64,000 nt of DNA, taken from the NCBI GenBank assembly GCA_965222205.1, contig OZ244932.1, positions 3,628,595 through 3,692,594 on the forward strand, in the 5' to 3' direction. The position numbers and the translations under genes are program-made. The notes under the pieces are model-generated. The model saw nothing but the letters and a program-made list of their open reading frames with translations. It did not search any database and was not told where the DNA came from. Of the stretch, positions 44,856-54,148 are shown one piece after another (the stretch's first letter is position 1; each line of letters opens with the position of its first letter). This DNA comes from RHLJ01 sp965222205 (GTDB lineage Bacteria > Bacteroidota > Rhodothermia > Balneolales > Balneolaceae).

Positions 44856-46346
44856 ATGCTCAAGAAAATCAGTTTAACCCTTGCTATCAGTCTTTTTGTT
44901 GTAACTGGAACCTTCTTTGTATTGGTGCTTTTGCCTATACAAAAATCTATGGATCCGGGAGTCACAGATTTCCCCCTTCTTATTAATAACGGATATATCA
45001 TCAACTTCGAATCAGATATTTTTGAGCAAGGTTCGATACTGGTAGAAAATGGAATAATAACATACTCAGGGAATTCCGATAGTCTTGTAATTCCCGAAAA
45101 TGCAACTATTATAGACGCAACCGGAAAGTATCTCATCCCGGGATTTTGGGATATGCATACCCATGTAAGTTCGGATTATGCACCTCTGTTGGATTTCCCC
45201 GCTTTTATTGCAAATGGGGTTATGAATGTTCGTGATATGGGAGGTTATGCTTCTTATCAAACAAAGAAAAACTGGAATGAAGAGATCAAAGAAAATCAGC
45301 TTATCGGGCCTCGCTTTCAGGGCATAGCTGAAAGTTTGGTTTTTGATCTTAGGGATTCAGTTCAAGCTAAAGAAACGATAAAATACTTTCAGGGAGACTC
45401 CTCGGATTTCATCAAAATTTTTAATGCGGTATTACCAGAACAGTTCTATGCATTAATGGATGAGGCTACGCGTGAGGGAGTAGCTGTGTTGGGTCATAAA
45501 CCGAGAAGCATAAGTGCAATTGATGCTTCAGAAGCAGGCATGAAGAGCTTTGAACATGCGCGGATATTTCTTTTTGAGAGTTATTCAGAAGCAGAATCTT
45601 TACGGGAAAGGTATAGGGCGTTCTATAGTGGTGAAATTGAAATCGAACAAAGAATTGATAACCCGGCAGTTTTACAAGAAATGCTTGATAAGCATGACGA
45701 AAAGATGTTCCTCGAAATAGTAGATAGCTTGATCAAAAATGATACATGGTTTATACCAACACATCTCACCAGAAGAATGGATGCATTTGCAGGAGATGAG
45801 AGTTTCCGTGAAGATGAAAGACTGAAATATATAAGCCTGTACAAAAGACTTGACTGGAAAATGGATGCCGACGAGGTGAATGTATATGGTTCAGAACCCG
45901 GACTGCAGAGTACATATCAGGAGTTTTATGAAAAAGGGTTATCATTGACGGGCAAAGCTCATAAGAGAGGATTGAATATACTGGCTGGAACGGATGCCAA
46001 TGACACGTATTCATTTCCGGGCTTTAGTATGCATGACGAACTTCTAGAACTGGTAAAGGCAGGGTTAAGCCCGGTAGAAGCTCTCGAATCAGCCACTCTT
46101 TTACCTGCGGAATATTTTGGACTCACCTCTGATTATGGATCTCTGTCAATGGGTAAAAAAGCAGATATACTAATTCTAGAGGACAACCCTCTTAAGGCCA
46201 TTTCCAATACCAGAAAAATTAACCAGCTAATTTACAATGGGAACTTGTATTCAAGAGAACAACTAGATCAGATGCTGAATATGACTGAGAGAAATGCACG
46301 AAGCTGGAGTTTGAATGCAAAGATTATCTGGAATGAAATGAATTGA
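44856..46346 (+). CDS. Amidohydrolase-family lipoprotein or membrane-anchored enzyme
   Basis: 496 residues. An N-terminal hydrophobic stretch (LTLAISLFVVTGTFFVLVLL) lacks a Cys lipobox, so it is a signal anchor or uncleaved helix. The barrel motifs are present: GFWDMHTHVS (HxH), a Lys in SDFIKIFNAV that may be carboxylated, AVLGHKPRS and SFEHAR (the two later His), and LAGTDANDTYSF (Asp). The C-terminal beta part (GSLSMGKKADILILEDNPL) is typical of amidohydrolases of the imidazolonepropionase/prolidase group. It should act outside the cytoplasm on an amide or cyclic substrate not identifiable from sequence. Confidence 0.85.
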   Translation: MLKKISLTLAISLFVVTGTFFVLVLLPIQKSMDPGVTDFPLLINNGYIINFESDIFEQGSILVENGIITYSGNSDSLVIPENATIIDATGKYLIPGFWDMHTHVSSDYAPLLDFPAFIANGVMNVRDMGGYASYQTKKNWNEEIKENQLIGPRFQGIAESLVFDLRDSVQAKETIKYFQGDSSDFIKIFNAVLPEQFYALMDEATREGVAVLGHKPRSISAIDASEAGMKSFEHARIFLFESYSEAESLRERYRAFYSGEIEIEQRIDNPAVLQEMLDKHDEKMFLEIVDSLIKNDTWFIPTHLTRRMDAFAGDESFREDERLKYISLYKRLDWKMDADEVNVYGSEPGLQSTYQEFYEKGLSLTGKAHKRGLNILAGTDANDTYSFPGFSMHDELLELVKAGLSPVEALESATLLPAEYFGLTSDYGSLSMGKKADILILEDNPLKAISNTRKINQLIYNGNLYSREQLDQMLNMTERNARSWSLNAKIIWNEMN

Positions 46347-46403
46347 TGACCATCTTCAAATCCGATTGGTAATTGTTTATTATGAGTCAATAGTTTGGCA
46401 ATA

Positions 46404-46979
46404 ATGACATTTGGAGAAAAAATAGCACTAATCAGGAAAAAGAAGGCGTTGTCTCAGGAAGATCTTGCAGAACTTTCGGGAGTTTCAACGAGAACCATTC
46501 AAAGGATTGAAAATAATTCAAGTAAACCCAGGCCTTCTACCATTCAGCTTCTAACCAAAATACTGGAATTTGACTATCCAGAGGAGGAACAAAGAGAGAC
46601 GATAGAATTTAGAGCTCAAAGTTCTTTTTTAAAGAAAGTGAATTTTTCGGTGTTGTCCGGATTGTTCATTCCATTTGGAAATATATTGTTACCGCTCGCA
46701 TTTTGGTTTAAAGGAAAATCTTTAGGAATTGTTAATGACCTCGGTAAAAAAATCATAAGCCTTCAAATCTATATAACGGTATTATTCTCTCTTGGAATAT
46801 TTATAATACCTGTAATTTCTAAGATGCTTACCGGATCGGTTTATGTTGGTGATTTCCCGGTATTTTTACTGCTCTATCTTATCTTTGGAATAACCAATTT
46901 ATCATTGGTTATCTATGGAGTTAAAGAAATTGAGAAGGAGAATGAAGAGTTATTTTCTTCAGTTCCAACCTTGTTTTAA
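46404..46979 (+). CDS. XRE HTH regulator with DUF4870-like membrane domain
   Basis: 191 residues from ATG 46404 (MTFGEKIALIRKKKALSQ). An N-terminal Cro/C1-type HTH (LAELSGVSTRTIQRIENNSSKPRPST) covers residues 5-65. The rest has three or four membrane helices; FIPFGNILLPLAFWF and NDLGKKIISLQIYI match the DUF4870 pattern. A DNA-binding domain tied to a membrane domain suggests a one-component sensor. Convergent with the paiB-like gene; the two stop codons are only a few bases apart. Confidence 0.8.
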   Translation: MTFGEKIALIRKKKALSQEDLAELSGVSTRTIQRIENNSSKPRPSTIQLLTKILEFDYPEEEQRETIEFRAQSSFLKKVNFSVLSGLFIPFGNILLPLAFWFKGKSLGIVNDLGKKIISLQIYITVLFSLGIFIIPVISKMLTGSVYVGDFPVFLLLYLIFGITNLSLVIYGVKEIEKENEELFSSVPTLF

Positions 46980-46984
46980 AGATA

Positions 46985-47608
46985 TTAAGTCTGCTTCTTA
47001 TTCAAATTCTCCTTCATAATTCCACTCACCTCTTTTTCTCCAAGGCCTTCCAGATTTTCAATAACACCTTGTTGATCCTCTTCCTTTTTATTCTGATTAA
47101 ACTTGAATTTCCCTTCCATGCGGATGATTTCAATTTCCAGTCCGGTAATGGCTTTCAAGTTGATTTCAAAGCTTTTTTCAGATTCTTCCAACGACCAATC
47201 CGAATCCACCTGCTCTTCATGGAAATGAGTGAGACGGGTTACCATTTTCCGCAATTCATCCAGTTCATGAATTACTTTAGGCTTCCCGTAAACATGCACT
47301 GTTGCATAGTTCCAGGTGGGAACCGTATCCCTGTTTTTATACCACGAAGGAGTGATGTAGGTGTGTGGTCCCTGGAATATAATCAGAACCTCTTTGGATT
47401 CATTCAAAGCCTTCCAATGCGGGTTCGCTCGTGCGAAATGGGCAATTAAGGTTCCATGTTCACCTAGGTTTTTATCAACCAAAAAAGGCAGGTGAGTAGC
47501 TTCCGGATTATCGCTGTGCTGACTAAATAAAATCCCAAAATTATACTTTTGGATCAGCTCAAAAAGAATATCCGGGTTTTCTTCTTTAAAAGAGGAAGGG
47601 GTGTACAT
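46985..47608 (-). CDS. PaiB-family FMN-binding protein
   Basis: 207 residues, beginning MYTPSSFKEENPDILFELI as in PaiB/FMN-binding split-barrel proteins. Further matches are FGILFSQHSDNPEATHLPF, GTLIAHFARANPHWKAL, IIFQGPHTYITPSWY, VPTWNYATVHVYGKP and the late ITGLEIEIIRMEGKFKFNQNK. Originally described as a transcriptional repressor acting with PaiA in Bacillus; the fold is that of pyridoxamine-phosphate-oxidase-like flavoproteins and the real activity is unsure. No paiA is nearby. Confidence 0.85.
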   Translation of the reverse strand: MYTPSSFKEENPDILFELIQKYNFGILFSQHSDNPEATHLPFLVDKNLGEHGTLIAHFARANPHWKALNESKEVLIIFQGPHTYITPSWYKNRDTVPTWNYATVHVYGKPKVIHELDELRKMVTRLTHFHEEQVDSDWSLEESEKSFEINLKAITGLEIEIIRMEGKFKFNQNKKEEDQQGVIENLEGLGEKEVSGIMKENLNKKQT

Positions 47609-47777
47609 AGTCTTTTTTTAAGAGTATAAGAAAAAATCGACCCTCTATTCGATCATGTCTCTATATAATCATGTCAGATCGCTACTAAATACAAAACTTA
47701 ACAACTCAGATGAGAAATATTAATTACTCTGATCAAAAATGGTGTGGTAAGCTCATTTAATACAAACTATTTAGTAC

Positions 47778-48956
47778 ATGAAATTATATAGAATATTCCC
47801 GCTTATCCTGCTTCTTACTTTTTCTTTTGATAGCATCCAGGCAAAAGACAAAGCCCGATCAGATTTAAAACAGCGAATTCAGGAAAAGCTGGATAGCCTT
47901 CAAAAGGAAACAAACATCCCTGGGATAACTTTTGCTGTGGCTTTCGAAAATGGGGAAACGTTTACATTTGCTTCAGGCTTGTCAGATTTAGAAGATCAAA
48001 CTCCGATGCAAGTCTCAGACCGTATGTTATCGGGGAGTGTAGGTAAGCTATACGTAGCGCCAATTATTTTAAAATATTCGGAAGAAGAGAAGTTATCGAT
48101 CGAAGATAATATCTCGAAGTATTTTGAGGGAGCAGATTGGTTTTCCAGTTTAGAATATAGGAATGAGATAACAATTAAACATTTATTAAATCACACAAGT
48201 GGCATTCCCGAATATGTTTATTCAGAGAAGTTATGGCAGACACTGGTGAAGGGTGATCCTTCCAAAAAATGGACTCCGGAAGAAAGGCTGGAGTTGTTGA
48301 AAGGTTCGGAAGCTCATTTTAAACCAGGAGAAGGCTGGAGCTATGCAGATACTAATTATATAATTTTGGGAATGATTATCGAGCAGATATCCAATAAAGA
48401 TTTCTATTCGGTAGTAAAGGAAAAAATTCTAGCACCAAATGCTTTGAATAATACCTCCCCGAGTACTTCTCAGAAACTGAAAAATCTGGTGAGTGGATAT
48501 ACAGGATCACTTCCACTATTTCAAGGGATGGAGAATAAAGTATCAGATAATGAAAAATATATCGTGAACCCTCAATTCGAGTGGACAGGAGGAGGGTTTA
48601 TTAATACCGCAGAGGATTTAGCAAGATGGGGCGCTATTCTTTTCAACCCAAACAGATCATTATTAGACAAGGATTCTATTGGTAAAATGCTGGAAGCGGT
48701 AAATAGAACGAATGGAGAACCATCCAAAACAGGGTATGGTCTTGGAATAGAGATTTGGGAAGATGATCTTGGTTTATACTATGGACATTCTGGATTTATG
48801 CCGGGCTTTATGTCTGTAGTTCAATATATACCAGAGATTAACGGTGCTATAGCCATGCAAATAAACGCAGATATTTTCAGTGGAAAAATACCTCAAACCC
48901 TGAGAATTGAAGAATTGACACATTCGCTAAGGGAGATACTTGTTCAATATAATTGA
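47778..48956 (+). CDS. Serine hydrolase of the class C beta-lactamase fold
   Basis: 392 residues with a signal peptide (MKLYRIFPLILLLTFSFDSIQA). The SxxK nucleophile motif is S87-V-G-K90. The second motif, normally YxN, reads YADTNYIILG, with Asp at the usual Asn position or Asn two residues later. The third motif is YGHSGFMPGF (HxG). The family covers peptidases, esterases and beta-lactamases, so substrate is not predictable. The stretch HLLNHTSGIPEY is the standard loop before the second motif. Confidence 0.85.
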   Translation: MKLYRIFPLILLLTFSFDSIQAKDKARSDLKQRIQEKLDSLQKETNIPGITFAVAFENGETFTFASGLSDLEDQTPMQVSDRMLSGSVGKLYVAPIILKYSEEEKLSIEDNISKYFEGADWFSSLEYRNEITIKHLLNHTSGIPEYVYSEKLWQTLVKGDPSKKWTPEERLELLKGSEAHFKPGEGWSYADTNYIILGMIIEQISNKDFYSVVKEKILAPNALNNTSPSTSQKLKNLVSGYTGSLPLFQGMENKVSDNEKYIVNPQFEWTGGGFINTAEDLARWGAILFNPNRSLLDKDSIGKMLEAVNRTNGEPSKTGYGLGIEIWEDDLGLYYGHSGFMPGFMSVVQYIPEINGAIAMQINADIFSGKIPQTLRIEELTHSLREILVQYN

Positions 48957-49130
48957 AAGGTTAAATTAATAAATGAGCCCTTTAAACCTGTAAAATACTC
49001 AATAAGATTATCTTCAGCTTTCCATTTATAGGCATGCCTCCTTTTTTAGTTCTGAAGCATTAACGATACTGAGACTTATAACTGAGTAAAAGGCATTACA
49101 TTGATGCTATCATTATAAATAATTTGATTA

Positions 49131-50264
49131 ATGAACAGGATTGACCTCGTTATTGTAATAGGCTTAATGAGTCTTGGATTAGGGGTCTTTTTTTCAGCAC
49201 TTTTATTGCTGAGAAAAGGAAGCAGAAATTGGTCTGATTACCTGATTCCTTTAATAGTTTTGTTAGTCAGCATTGAGTTATTCTACGCAATAAGTTTTTA
49301 TAGTGAGTTAATCCTGAAACTACCAGGGATATTTGGTTTTGGTCGGGTCTTTCAATTATTAGTATATCCATTATTTTTAATTCAGGTTATTTATTTAAGA
49401 TATAAAACGCTTAAGTGGTGGTACATACTTATAATTTTACCGGTATTAGCAGATTCATTATTCTCATTACACAGCATTACCAATATACCAGTAGAAATAA
49501 AGACAGAATGGCTGAGAAATATCTTTCAAAACGAATATACGCCCCCGATAAATCAGTGGGATCATTGGCATATATTAGTCCGTCAGATTGCAATTCCTAT
49601 TCTTTTTTTGATACCCATTAATTATTTCTCTGCACAGCAATTAAGGGCTTCAGAAAAAAAAGAGAAAGTGGTGTTTCTGATTTTAGCATTAGTGTCTCTG
49701 CTATACTTTCTTTTCCGTTTAGCTAATAATACAATATCTATTTACTTGTATAAGATAATGAAGGAGCCATTAATAGAATGGGCCCTGATTATTCTCTTCG
49801 ACTCAGTAGTTTTGATCCTTTTATGTTACATGATCGTAAAGAGTGTTGAAATTAACAGAGTTGGTTTTATAAAGAATAAAGGCAGTAAAAATGCGGGTTC
49901 AATAATAGGGGAAGAAAAAATGGAGAGTTATTATCACCTCGCTAAAAATATAATTGAGCAAAAAAAACTATATCAAAAGAAGGGTTTCAGTTTAAACGAT
50001 TTATCAGAAGAGACAAATATAAACACTACCTATCTCTCACAGTCAATCAATACTATAGAGAAGCAGAGTTTTTCCGAGTTTATTAACAGGTATAGAATTA
50101 GTAAAGCGAAGGAATATTTAAAAAACAGAGAGTATGACTATTTAACAGTAGAAGCTATATCTGAAGAAGTAGGTTTCAAATCAAAATCTGCATTTTACCG
50201 GGCGTTCAAAAAAGAAGTGAAATGTTTACCGAAAGAATATAAAGATCGCTTCTTAAATAAATAA
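49131..50264 (+). CDS. 7TM-AraC family regulator
   Basis: 377 residues with the same build as the protein at 41427: seven hydrophobic helices from residue 3 to about 245, then a double HTH AraC domain at 275-372 (FSLNDLSEETNINTTYLSQSINT; VEAISEEVGFKSKSAFYRAFKKEVKCLPKEY in parts). The helix-rich sensor differs in detail from the first. The flanking 170-base upstream gap contains a small palindrome (AGGCATGCCT near 49031) that could be a hairpin. A propeller lipoprotein and a serine hydrolase follow on the same strand and are possible targets. Confidence 0.85.
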   Translation: MNRIDLVIVIGLMSLGLGVFFSALLLLRKGSRNWSDYLIPLIVLLVSIELFYAISFYSELILKLPGIFGFGRVFQLLVYPLFLIQVIYLRYKTLKWWYILIILPVLADSLFSLHSITNIPVEIKTEWLRNIFQNEYTPPINQWDHWHILVRQIAIPILFLIPINYFSAQQLRASEKKEKVVFLILALVSLLYFLFRLANNTISIYLYKIMKEPLIEWALIILFDSVVLILLCYMIVKSVEINRVGFIKNKGSKNAGSIIGEEKMESYYHLAKNIIEQKKLYQKKGFSLNDLSEETNINTTYLSQSINTIEKQSFSEFINRYRISKAKEYLKNREYDYLTVEAISEEVGFKSKSAFYRAFKKEVKCLPKEYKDRFLNK

Positions 50265-50366
50265 TAGGATAAGTAGTACTAATACTTAAAACGCAACATA
50301 TTACGTAAACAAATATCATTTTGGGGAAGATATATTGCCTTAACAATTCAATTATGAAAATGGCAA

Positions 50367-51269
50367 ATGTCTTATACAATCAAATCAATTTATATAGTAT
50401 TTATTTTTTTTTCATGCAGTGAAGGTTCTGATCCAATCAACCCTACCCCCGAAGAACCCAATGTGGAAATAATCGACACAGTAGAAGCAACTCTTACAAA
50501 CTATTCAATTACAGATAGTGGAGACGATATTGATATTGCTTCAAACGGGGTGATTTACTCAAGTGATTATGATGGCGATAAAATCAGAAAATTTGACTCT
50601 GGTACTCAAGTTGAAACTATAATTGATGGGCATACTAATCTGGGCTCTGTTGCCTATGATGAATCGAATGATATTATATATGCAACAAACTATGATTCAG
50701 GATTTATAATCCGTGTTGACAGAACCAGAATCGACACCATTGCAATAAACTTACAAGGTCCTTCCGGGTTAGCGTTTGACAGTGATGGAAACTTGTTTGT
50801 AACAGAAAACCAATCTTTTACGATTTCTAAGATGATACCAAATTCGGACTCTACCGAGTACCAAAAGAGTATATATGTATCTAAAGGCCTTTTAGACTGG
50901 CCCACTGCCATTAAATTTGATTCTGAGAATAATCTGTACGCGACGAATATGTTTAGGAGTGAAATAATAAAAATCACTCCTGATATACAGATGGAGTTGT
51001 TGGCAACACTTCCGGGCAGGGCAAATTATATAGATTACAACCTGGGTTATTTAGACCTTGACGACATGTATTTGTATGTAGCCCATCATGTGGATGGCTA
51101 TATATATCGGATGCATAAAGTAAGTGGAGATTTTGAAATTATTGGTGGGCAAACGATGAATTTTACGAATCCTACAGGAGTAGCATATTCAGCCGAGACA
51201 AAAAGAATTTATGTGACCTTTCAAAATGGTGTGAGTACTAATATTAGTTACCTGAAGATAACAGAGTAA
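50367..51269 (+). CDS. NHL/SMP-30-like beta-propeller lipoprotein
   Basis: 300 residues, short lipoprotein signal MSYTIKSIYIVFIFFSC. Six-bladed propeller repeats: DIASNGVIYSSDYDGDKIRKFD, VAYDESNDIIYATNYDSGFIIRVD, LAFDSDGNLFVTENQSFTISKM, IKFDSENNLYATNMFRSEIIKI, VAYSAETKRIYVTFQNG. Probably extracytoplasmic ligand binding or a lactonase-like enzyme; catalytic residues are not evident. An acidic Pro-rich stretch follows the lipid site. Confidence 0.75.
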   Translation: MSYTIKSIYIVFIFFSCSEGSDPINPTPEEPNVEIIDTVEATLTNYSITDSGDDIDIASNGVIYSSDYDGDKIRKFDSGTQVETIIDGHTNLGSVAYDESNDIIYATNYDSGFIIRVDRTRIDTIAINLQGPSGLAFDSDGNLFVTENQSFTISKMIPNSDSTEYQKSIYVSKGLLDWPTAIKFDSENNLYATNMFRSEIIKITPDIQMELLATLPGRANYIDYNLGYLDLDDMYLYVAHHVDGYIYRMHKVSGDFEIIGGQTMNFTNPTGVAYSAETKRIYVTFQNGVSTNISYLKITE

Positions 51270-51294
51270 TAAATCTTTAAATGATTATGACTAA

Positions 51295-52398
51295 ATGACT
51301 TTATATCGATTGTCGATCAAGATTATACTAGCAATATTCTTTTTATGTACTCTTGGAGAGGCGCAAGCCCAACACCAGGAAAAACTGGAGAAAGCGAGAA
51401 CAATACTTCAATCACTAATTGAAAGTAATGAATACGTTGGATTAAGTGCAGCAATTGCTTACAAAGGGGAGATTATTTTAGCAGAAGGCTTTGGTTTCAA
51501 GAATCTTGAAAATAAGCAGAAACCGGATTCTGAAACTTTATTCAGGATATACAGCATCTCAAAAACATTGGCAGGTATATTAGCAATGAAGTTGGTAGAT
51601 GAAGGAAAATTAGACTTAGAACAATCTATAGCAAAGGTAATACCGGAACTTCCTGAACATCTCCATCAAATCACCCCAAAAGATTTACTTGCACATCTAT
51701 CAGGTATCAGGCACTACAAGGGCTGGGATGAATGGAATGCAATAAGTCAGGACGAATGCCGAAGCCCTATGGAAGCTCTAGATGTTTTCATAAATGACCC
51801 CTTGCTGTTTAATGCAGGCGAAAAAGTGGAATATACCAGTTTTGGGTATGTGCTTCTAAGCGCAGTATTAGAAAAGGAAGGCGGTAAACCCTTTACACAG
51901 TTAATGCAAGAGAAGCTTTTTAATCCAAGTAATGCCAAACGAATTTTCCTGGACAACAAGGATGGTTTGAATAGAGATAATATATCTACTTTTTATGATG
52001 TAGAAGATGGAAAGGTTTCAATTACCAGATTGGTGAATAATAGCTGCAAATTCGGAGGTGGTGGTTATAACGCCTCTGCTGAGGCAGTTGCGAAAGTACT
52101 GATGGCATATATGGAGAAAAGTCTTTTTAGCGTGGAAACATATCAACTCTCATTAGAACAGGCAAAACCCGATGATGGATCTATGATTTATACCGCACAC
52201 TTAGGTATTGGGGCGAATACTATAAATGGGCTACGATCTGCTGTTTCCAACGGTGCTGGTCCAGGTGGAAGGTCTACAATATATATGTTTCCGGATGATG
52301 AGATTGCAGTGGTACTCATTGGTAATTCTATTGGCAAAAAACTCCGTGCTGAAGCACAAATGGTAGCGGAACTATTTCAACAAAATAAGCCTGAATAA
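51295..52398 (+). CDS. Serine hydrolase of the class C beta-lactamase fold, altered third motif
   Basis: 367 residues, signal peptide ending EAQAQ. The nucleophile motif is S87-I-S-K90 in FRIYSISKTLAG. The second motif reads VEYTSFGYVLLSAVLE (Tyr-Thr-Ser in place of YxN). The expected HxG is replaced by NGAGPGGRSTIYMF, so the third motif lacks its His. This kind of change is common among extracytoplasmic peptidases or non-hydrolytic members of the family; whether it is active is unclear. It is the last complete gene before a decayed mobile region. Confidence 0.82.
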   Translation: MTLYRLSIKIILAIFFLCTLGEAQAQHQEKLEKARTILQSLIESNEYVGLSAAIAYKGEIILAEGFGFKNLENKQKPDSETLFRIYSISKTLAGILAMKLVDEGKLDLEQSIAKVIPELPEHLHQITPKDLLAHLSGIRHYKGWDEWNAISQDECRSPMEALDVFINDPLLFNAGEKVEYTSFGYVLLSAVLEKEGGKPFTQLMQEKLFNPSNAKRIFLDNKDGLNRDNISTFYDVEDGKVSITRLVNNSCKFGGGGYNASAEAVAKVLMAYMEKSLFSVETYQLSLEQAKPDDGSMIYTAHLGIGANTINGLRSAVSNGAGPGGRSTIYMFPDDEIAVVLIGNSIGKKLRAEAQMVAELFQQNKPE

Positions 52399-52443
52399 TA
52401 AATTGAGTAATGTTTCTTTTGAATGTAAAAAGCTTGCACGTAA

Positions 52444-52792
52444 CATTCAGCATTACCCTATTTCTCGATCTATCATATAAGAAATCAAGACTTTGTCTTT
52501 CCTATTTTATCTCCTGATGTTGATGGGGGTGATTACTATGATGTTATCAAGGAGAAACGAAATACTCTGAACCGGACATTTGGAAGAGTTGGCGAGAAAA
52601 CCGGTGCATCAGACATTTTCTTTTATAGTGCTCGTCATACTTATGCTATCAGTTCAAAACTAAAAGAGGGGTGCTAACAGTGCTATCCAAGATGTTCTAG
52701 GAGACAGTACAGGGTAAGCCGCTCATACTTAACTTGAGTCTTTTGAAGACCAAGTGATTGATGTTTACGATGGAATGTTATTTTCTGATTGA
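52444..52792 (+). pseudogene. Broken tyrosine recombinase, C-terminal remnant
   Basis: A readable frame from about 52444 gives ...NQDFVFPILSPDVDGGDYYDVIKEKRNTLNRTFG and FFYSARHTYAISSKLKEGC before a stop at 52676-52678. One frame over it goes on as NSAIQDVLGDSTG (the usual LGHS has become LGDS), then AAHT-stop-LESFEDQVIDVYDGMLF. In intact integrases of Bacteroidota this last stretch reads ...TYLxSFEDEV, so the catalytic Tyr codon seems to have become TAA (near 52730). With a frameshift and lost active-site residues it is dead. Remnant of the element that brought the following genes. Confidence 0.75.
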
Positions 52793-52798
52793 TTGTGT

Positions 52799-52880
52799 GT
52801 TGTCATATATGACAACTTAGTTGTCTTTTTGTTGTTAAATATAACAACATATTATATATTTTGTTGTTATTTATGACAAC
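52799..52880 (+). promoter_or_regulatory. Three 18-bp palindromes phased at exactly 32 bp
   Basis: Sites at 52799-52816 (GTTGTCATATATGACAAC, perfect), 52831-52848 (GTTGTTAAATATAACAAC, 7-bp arms perfect) and 52863-52880 (GTTGTTATTTATGACAAC, one mismatch between arms). Start-to-start spacing is 32 bases twice, about three helical turns, so all sites face one side of the DNA. A weaker half-site follows near 52896. They lie just upstream of the XRE regulator gene, the likely binder. The stretch GACAACTTAGTTGTC (52811-52825) followed by T's could also form a small terminator hairpin. Confidence 0.7.
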
Positions 52881-52946
52881 TTATGATAAGGTTGTGTTGT
52901 TGTAAATATCACTAAACGTGATTTAAAAGCACGAAAAGGCACTATT

Positions 52947-53411
52947 ATGAACTATTGGGATAAAAAGCTGATACGAAAACAGCTTGATAAGAAACTCAAG
53001 AAGCTAAAACCTCTGCTAAAAATGCCAGCACCTTCGGGTGGGTGGGTAAATGCTATTCGTGAAGGGCTTGGTATGACCTTAGAAGAATTAGGTGGTCGTG
53101 TTGGGCTTGATAGACCGCGTATCTATCGAATAGAGCAGGCTGAAGTAAATGGTGATGTAAAGCTCTCAACCCTTCAAAAGATGGCTGATGGATTAGGTGT
53201 AAAGTTTGTCTATGGCTTTGTGCCAGAACAAGAACTTGAAGAGATGGTGCGAGAACAAGCCAGAAAGATCGCCAAGAAGAGATTGAGTCGTGTAGACCAT
53301 TCCATGAAGTTAGAGCTTCAAGGAGTCTCGGAAAAAGAACAAGAAGAGGCACTTAATGATCTGATTGATAAAATACTGATCGAAGAGCCTAAGAATTTTT
53401 GGGATCAGTAG
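52947..53411 (+). CDS. Mobile mystery protein A (XRE-type regulator)
   Basis: 154 residues matching TIGR02612. It starts MNYWDKKLIRKQLDKKLKKL, followed by PAPSGGWVNAIREGLGMTLEELGGRVGLDRPRIYRIEQ, the HTH at about 40-85 (in pieces: 'GMTLEELG', 'RPRIYRIE'), and a C-terminal helix-rich tail. The gene ends one base before its partner's ATG. It probably represses the pair through the three palindromes upstream, as antitoxins do. These pairs are known to lie on mobile elements in many phyla. Confidence 0.88.
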   Translation: MNYWDKKLIRKQLDKKLKKLKPLLKMPAPSGGWVNAIREGLGMTLEELGGRVGLDRPRIYRIEQAEVNGDVKLSTLQKMADGLGVKFVYGFVPEQELEEMVREQARKIAKKRLSRVDHSMKLELQGVSEKEQEEALNDLIDKILIEEPKNFWDQ

Positions 53412-53993
53412 ATGTTTAATTATCCGGAAGATGCAACACCAATAGATGAGGATGAGAAACGAGGTTTACTCATTCCACATATTAGTACCAGAGAAGAACT
53501 CAATGAATGGGAACAGAGGAATATTACTGATGCCTACAGTTGGTTAGATCGTACAAGGCAAAAAGATATTTTGAGTGAAGAGTTTATTCGCAAGCTTCAT
53601 GTAGAAATGTTCGGTAAAGTGTGGAGTTGGGCAGGTACGTATCGCCGAACAGATAAAAGTATTGGAGTGGATTGGTCGCAGATTTCGGTACACTTTCGGC
53701 AGTTACTCGATGATATTCATTTCTGGATAGACAATGAAACTTATTCAGCAGATGAAATTGCAACACGTTTTCATCACAGGTTAGTATTCATTCATCTATT
53801 TCCAAATGGTAACGGACGTCATGCAAGAGTTATGACGGACGTATTACTTGAAAAGTTATTGAACAAAGAGCCGTTTACTTGGGGATCAGGTAATTTAATT
53901 GAAGAAGGTGATGTAAGGGCAAATTACATTCAAGCTTTGAGGTCGGCAGATGGGCACGATTATGAACCTTTATTGAAATTTGTAAGAAGCTAA
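53412..53993 (+). CDS. Mobile mystery protein B (Fic/DOC family)
   Basis: 193 residues, TIGR02613. Fic-fold motif H128-L-F-P-N-G-N-G-R-H-A-R139: the acidic residue of HxFx(D/E)GNGR is Asn, as is normal in this family. Upstream are WSWAGTYRRTDKSIGVDWSQI and the flap. Fic enzymes move AMP or another nucleotide part onto targets; no inhibitory (S/T)xxxE(G/N) helix can be assigned with safety. Start abuts the stop of protein A. Together they resemble a toxin/antitoxin-like module, but such a role for A/B has not been shown, to my knowledge. Confidence 0.88.
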   Translation: MFNYPEDATPIDEDEKRGLLIPHISTREELNEWEQRNITDAYSWLDRTRQKDILSEEFIRKLHVEMFGKVWSWAGTYRRTDKSIGVDWSQISVHFRQLLDDIHFWIDNETYSADEIATRFHHRLVFIHLFPNGNGRHARVMTDVLLEKLLNKEPFTWGSGNLIEEGDVRANYIQALRSADGHDYEPLLKFVRS

Positions 53994-54022
53994 AAATAAA
54001 ACCAGTTAAAGCAGGTAAAAGA

Positions 54023-54148
54023 ATGGTTATTGATAACAGAGAAAATGGTCGAGTGATTGACGCTCTAACTGAAGCAATCAGTAAAGGAGCAGATTTAAAA
54101 TTTATAACACGACAGTTATCACTTTTTGCATATTACCGAACAATAAAA
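54023..54148 (+). pseudogene. Truncated N-terminus of a PLD-like/helicase protein
   Basis: About 40 residues (MVIDNRENGRVIDALTEAI, SKGADLKFITRQLSLFAYY) look like the start of large PLD-nuclease/helicase proteins, which open with 'ITDN...VIDALxxALxxGAxLxI..GYFS'. The match stops where the tRNA terminator begins; the frame then runs on through the antisense of the tRNA and has no meaning. I read it as a left-over of the mobile island, cut at its end. The assignment rests on pattern memory only. Confidence 0.5.
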
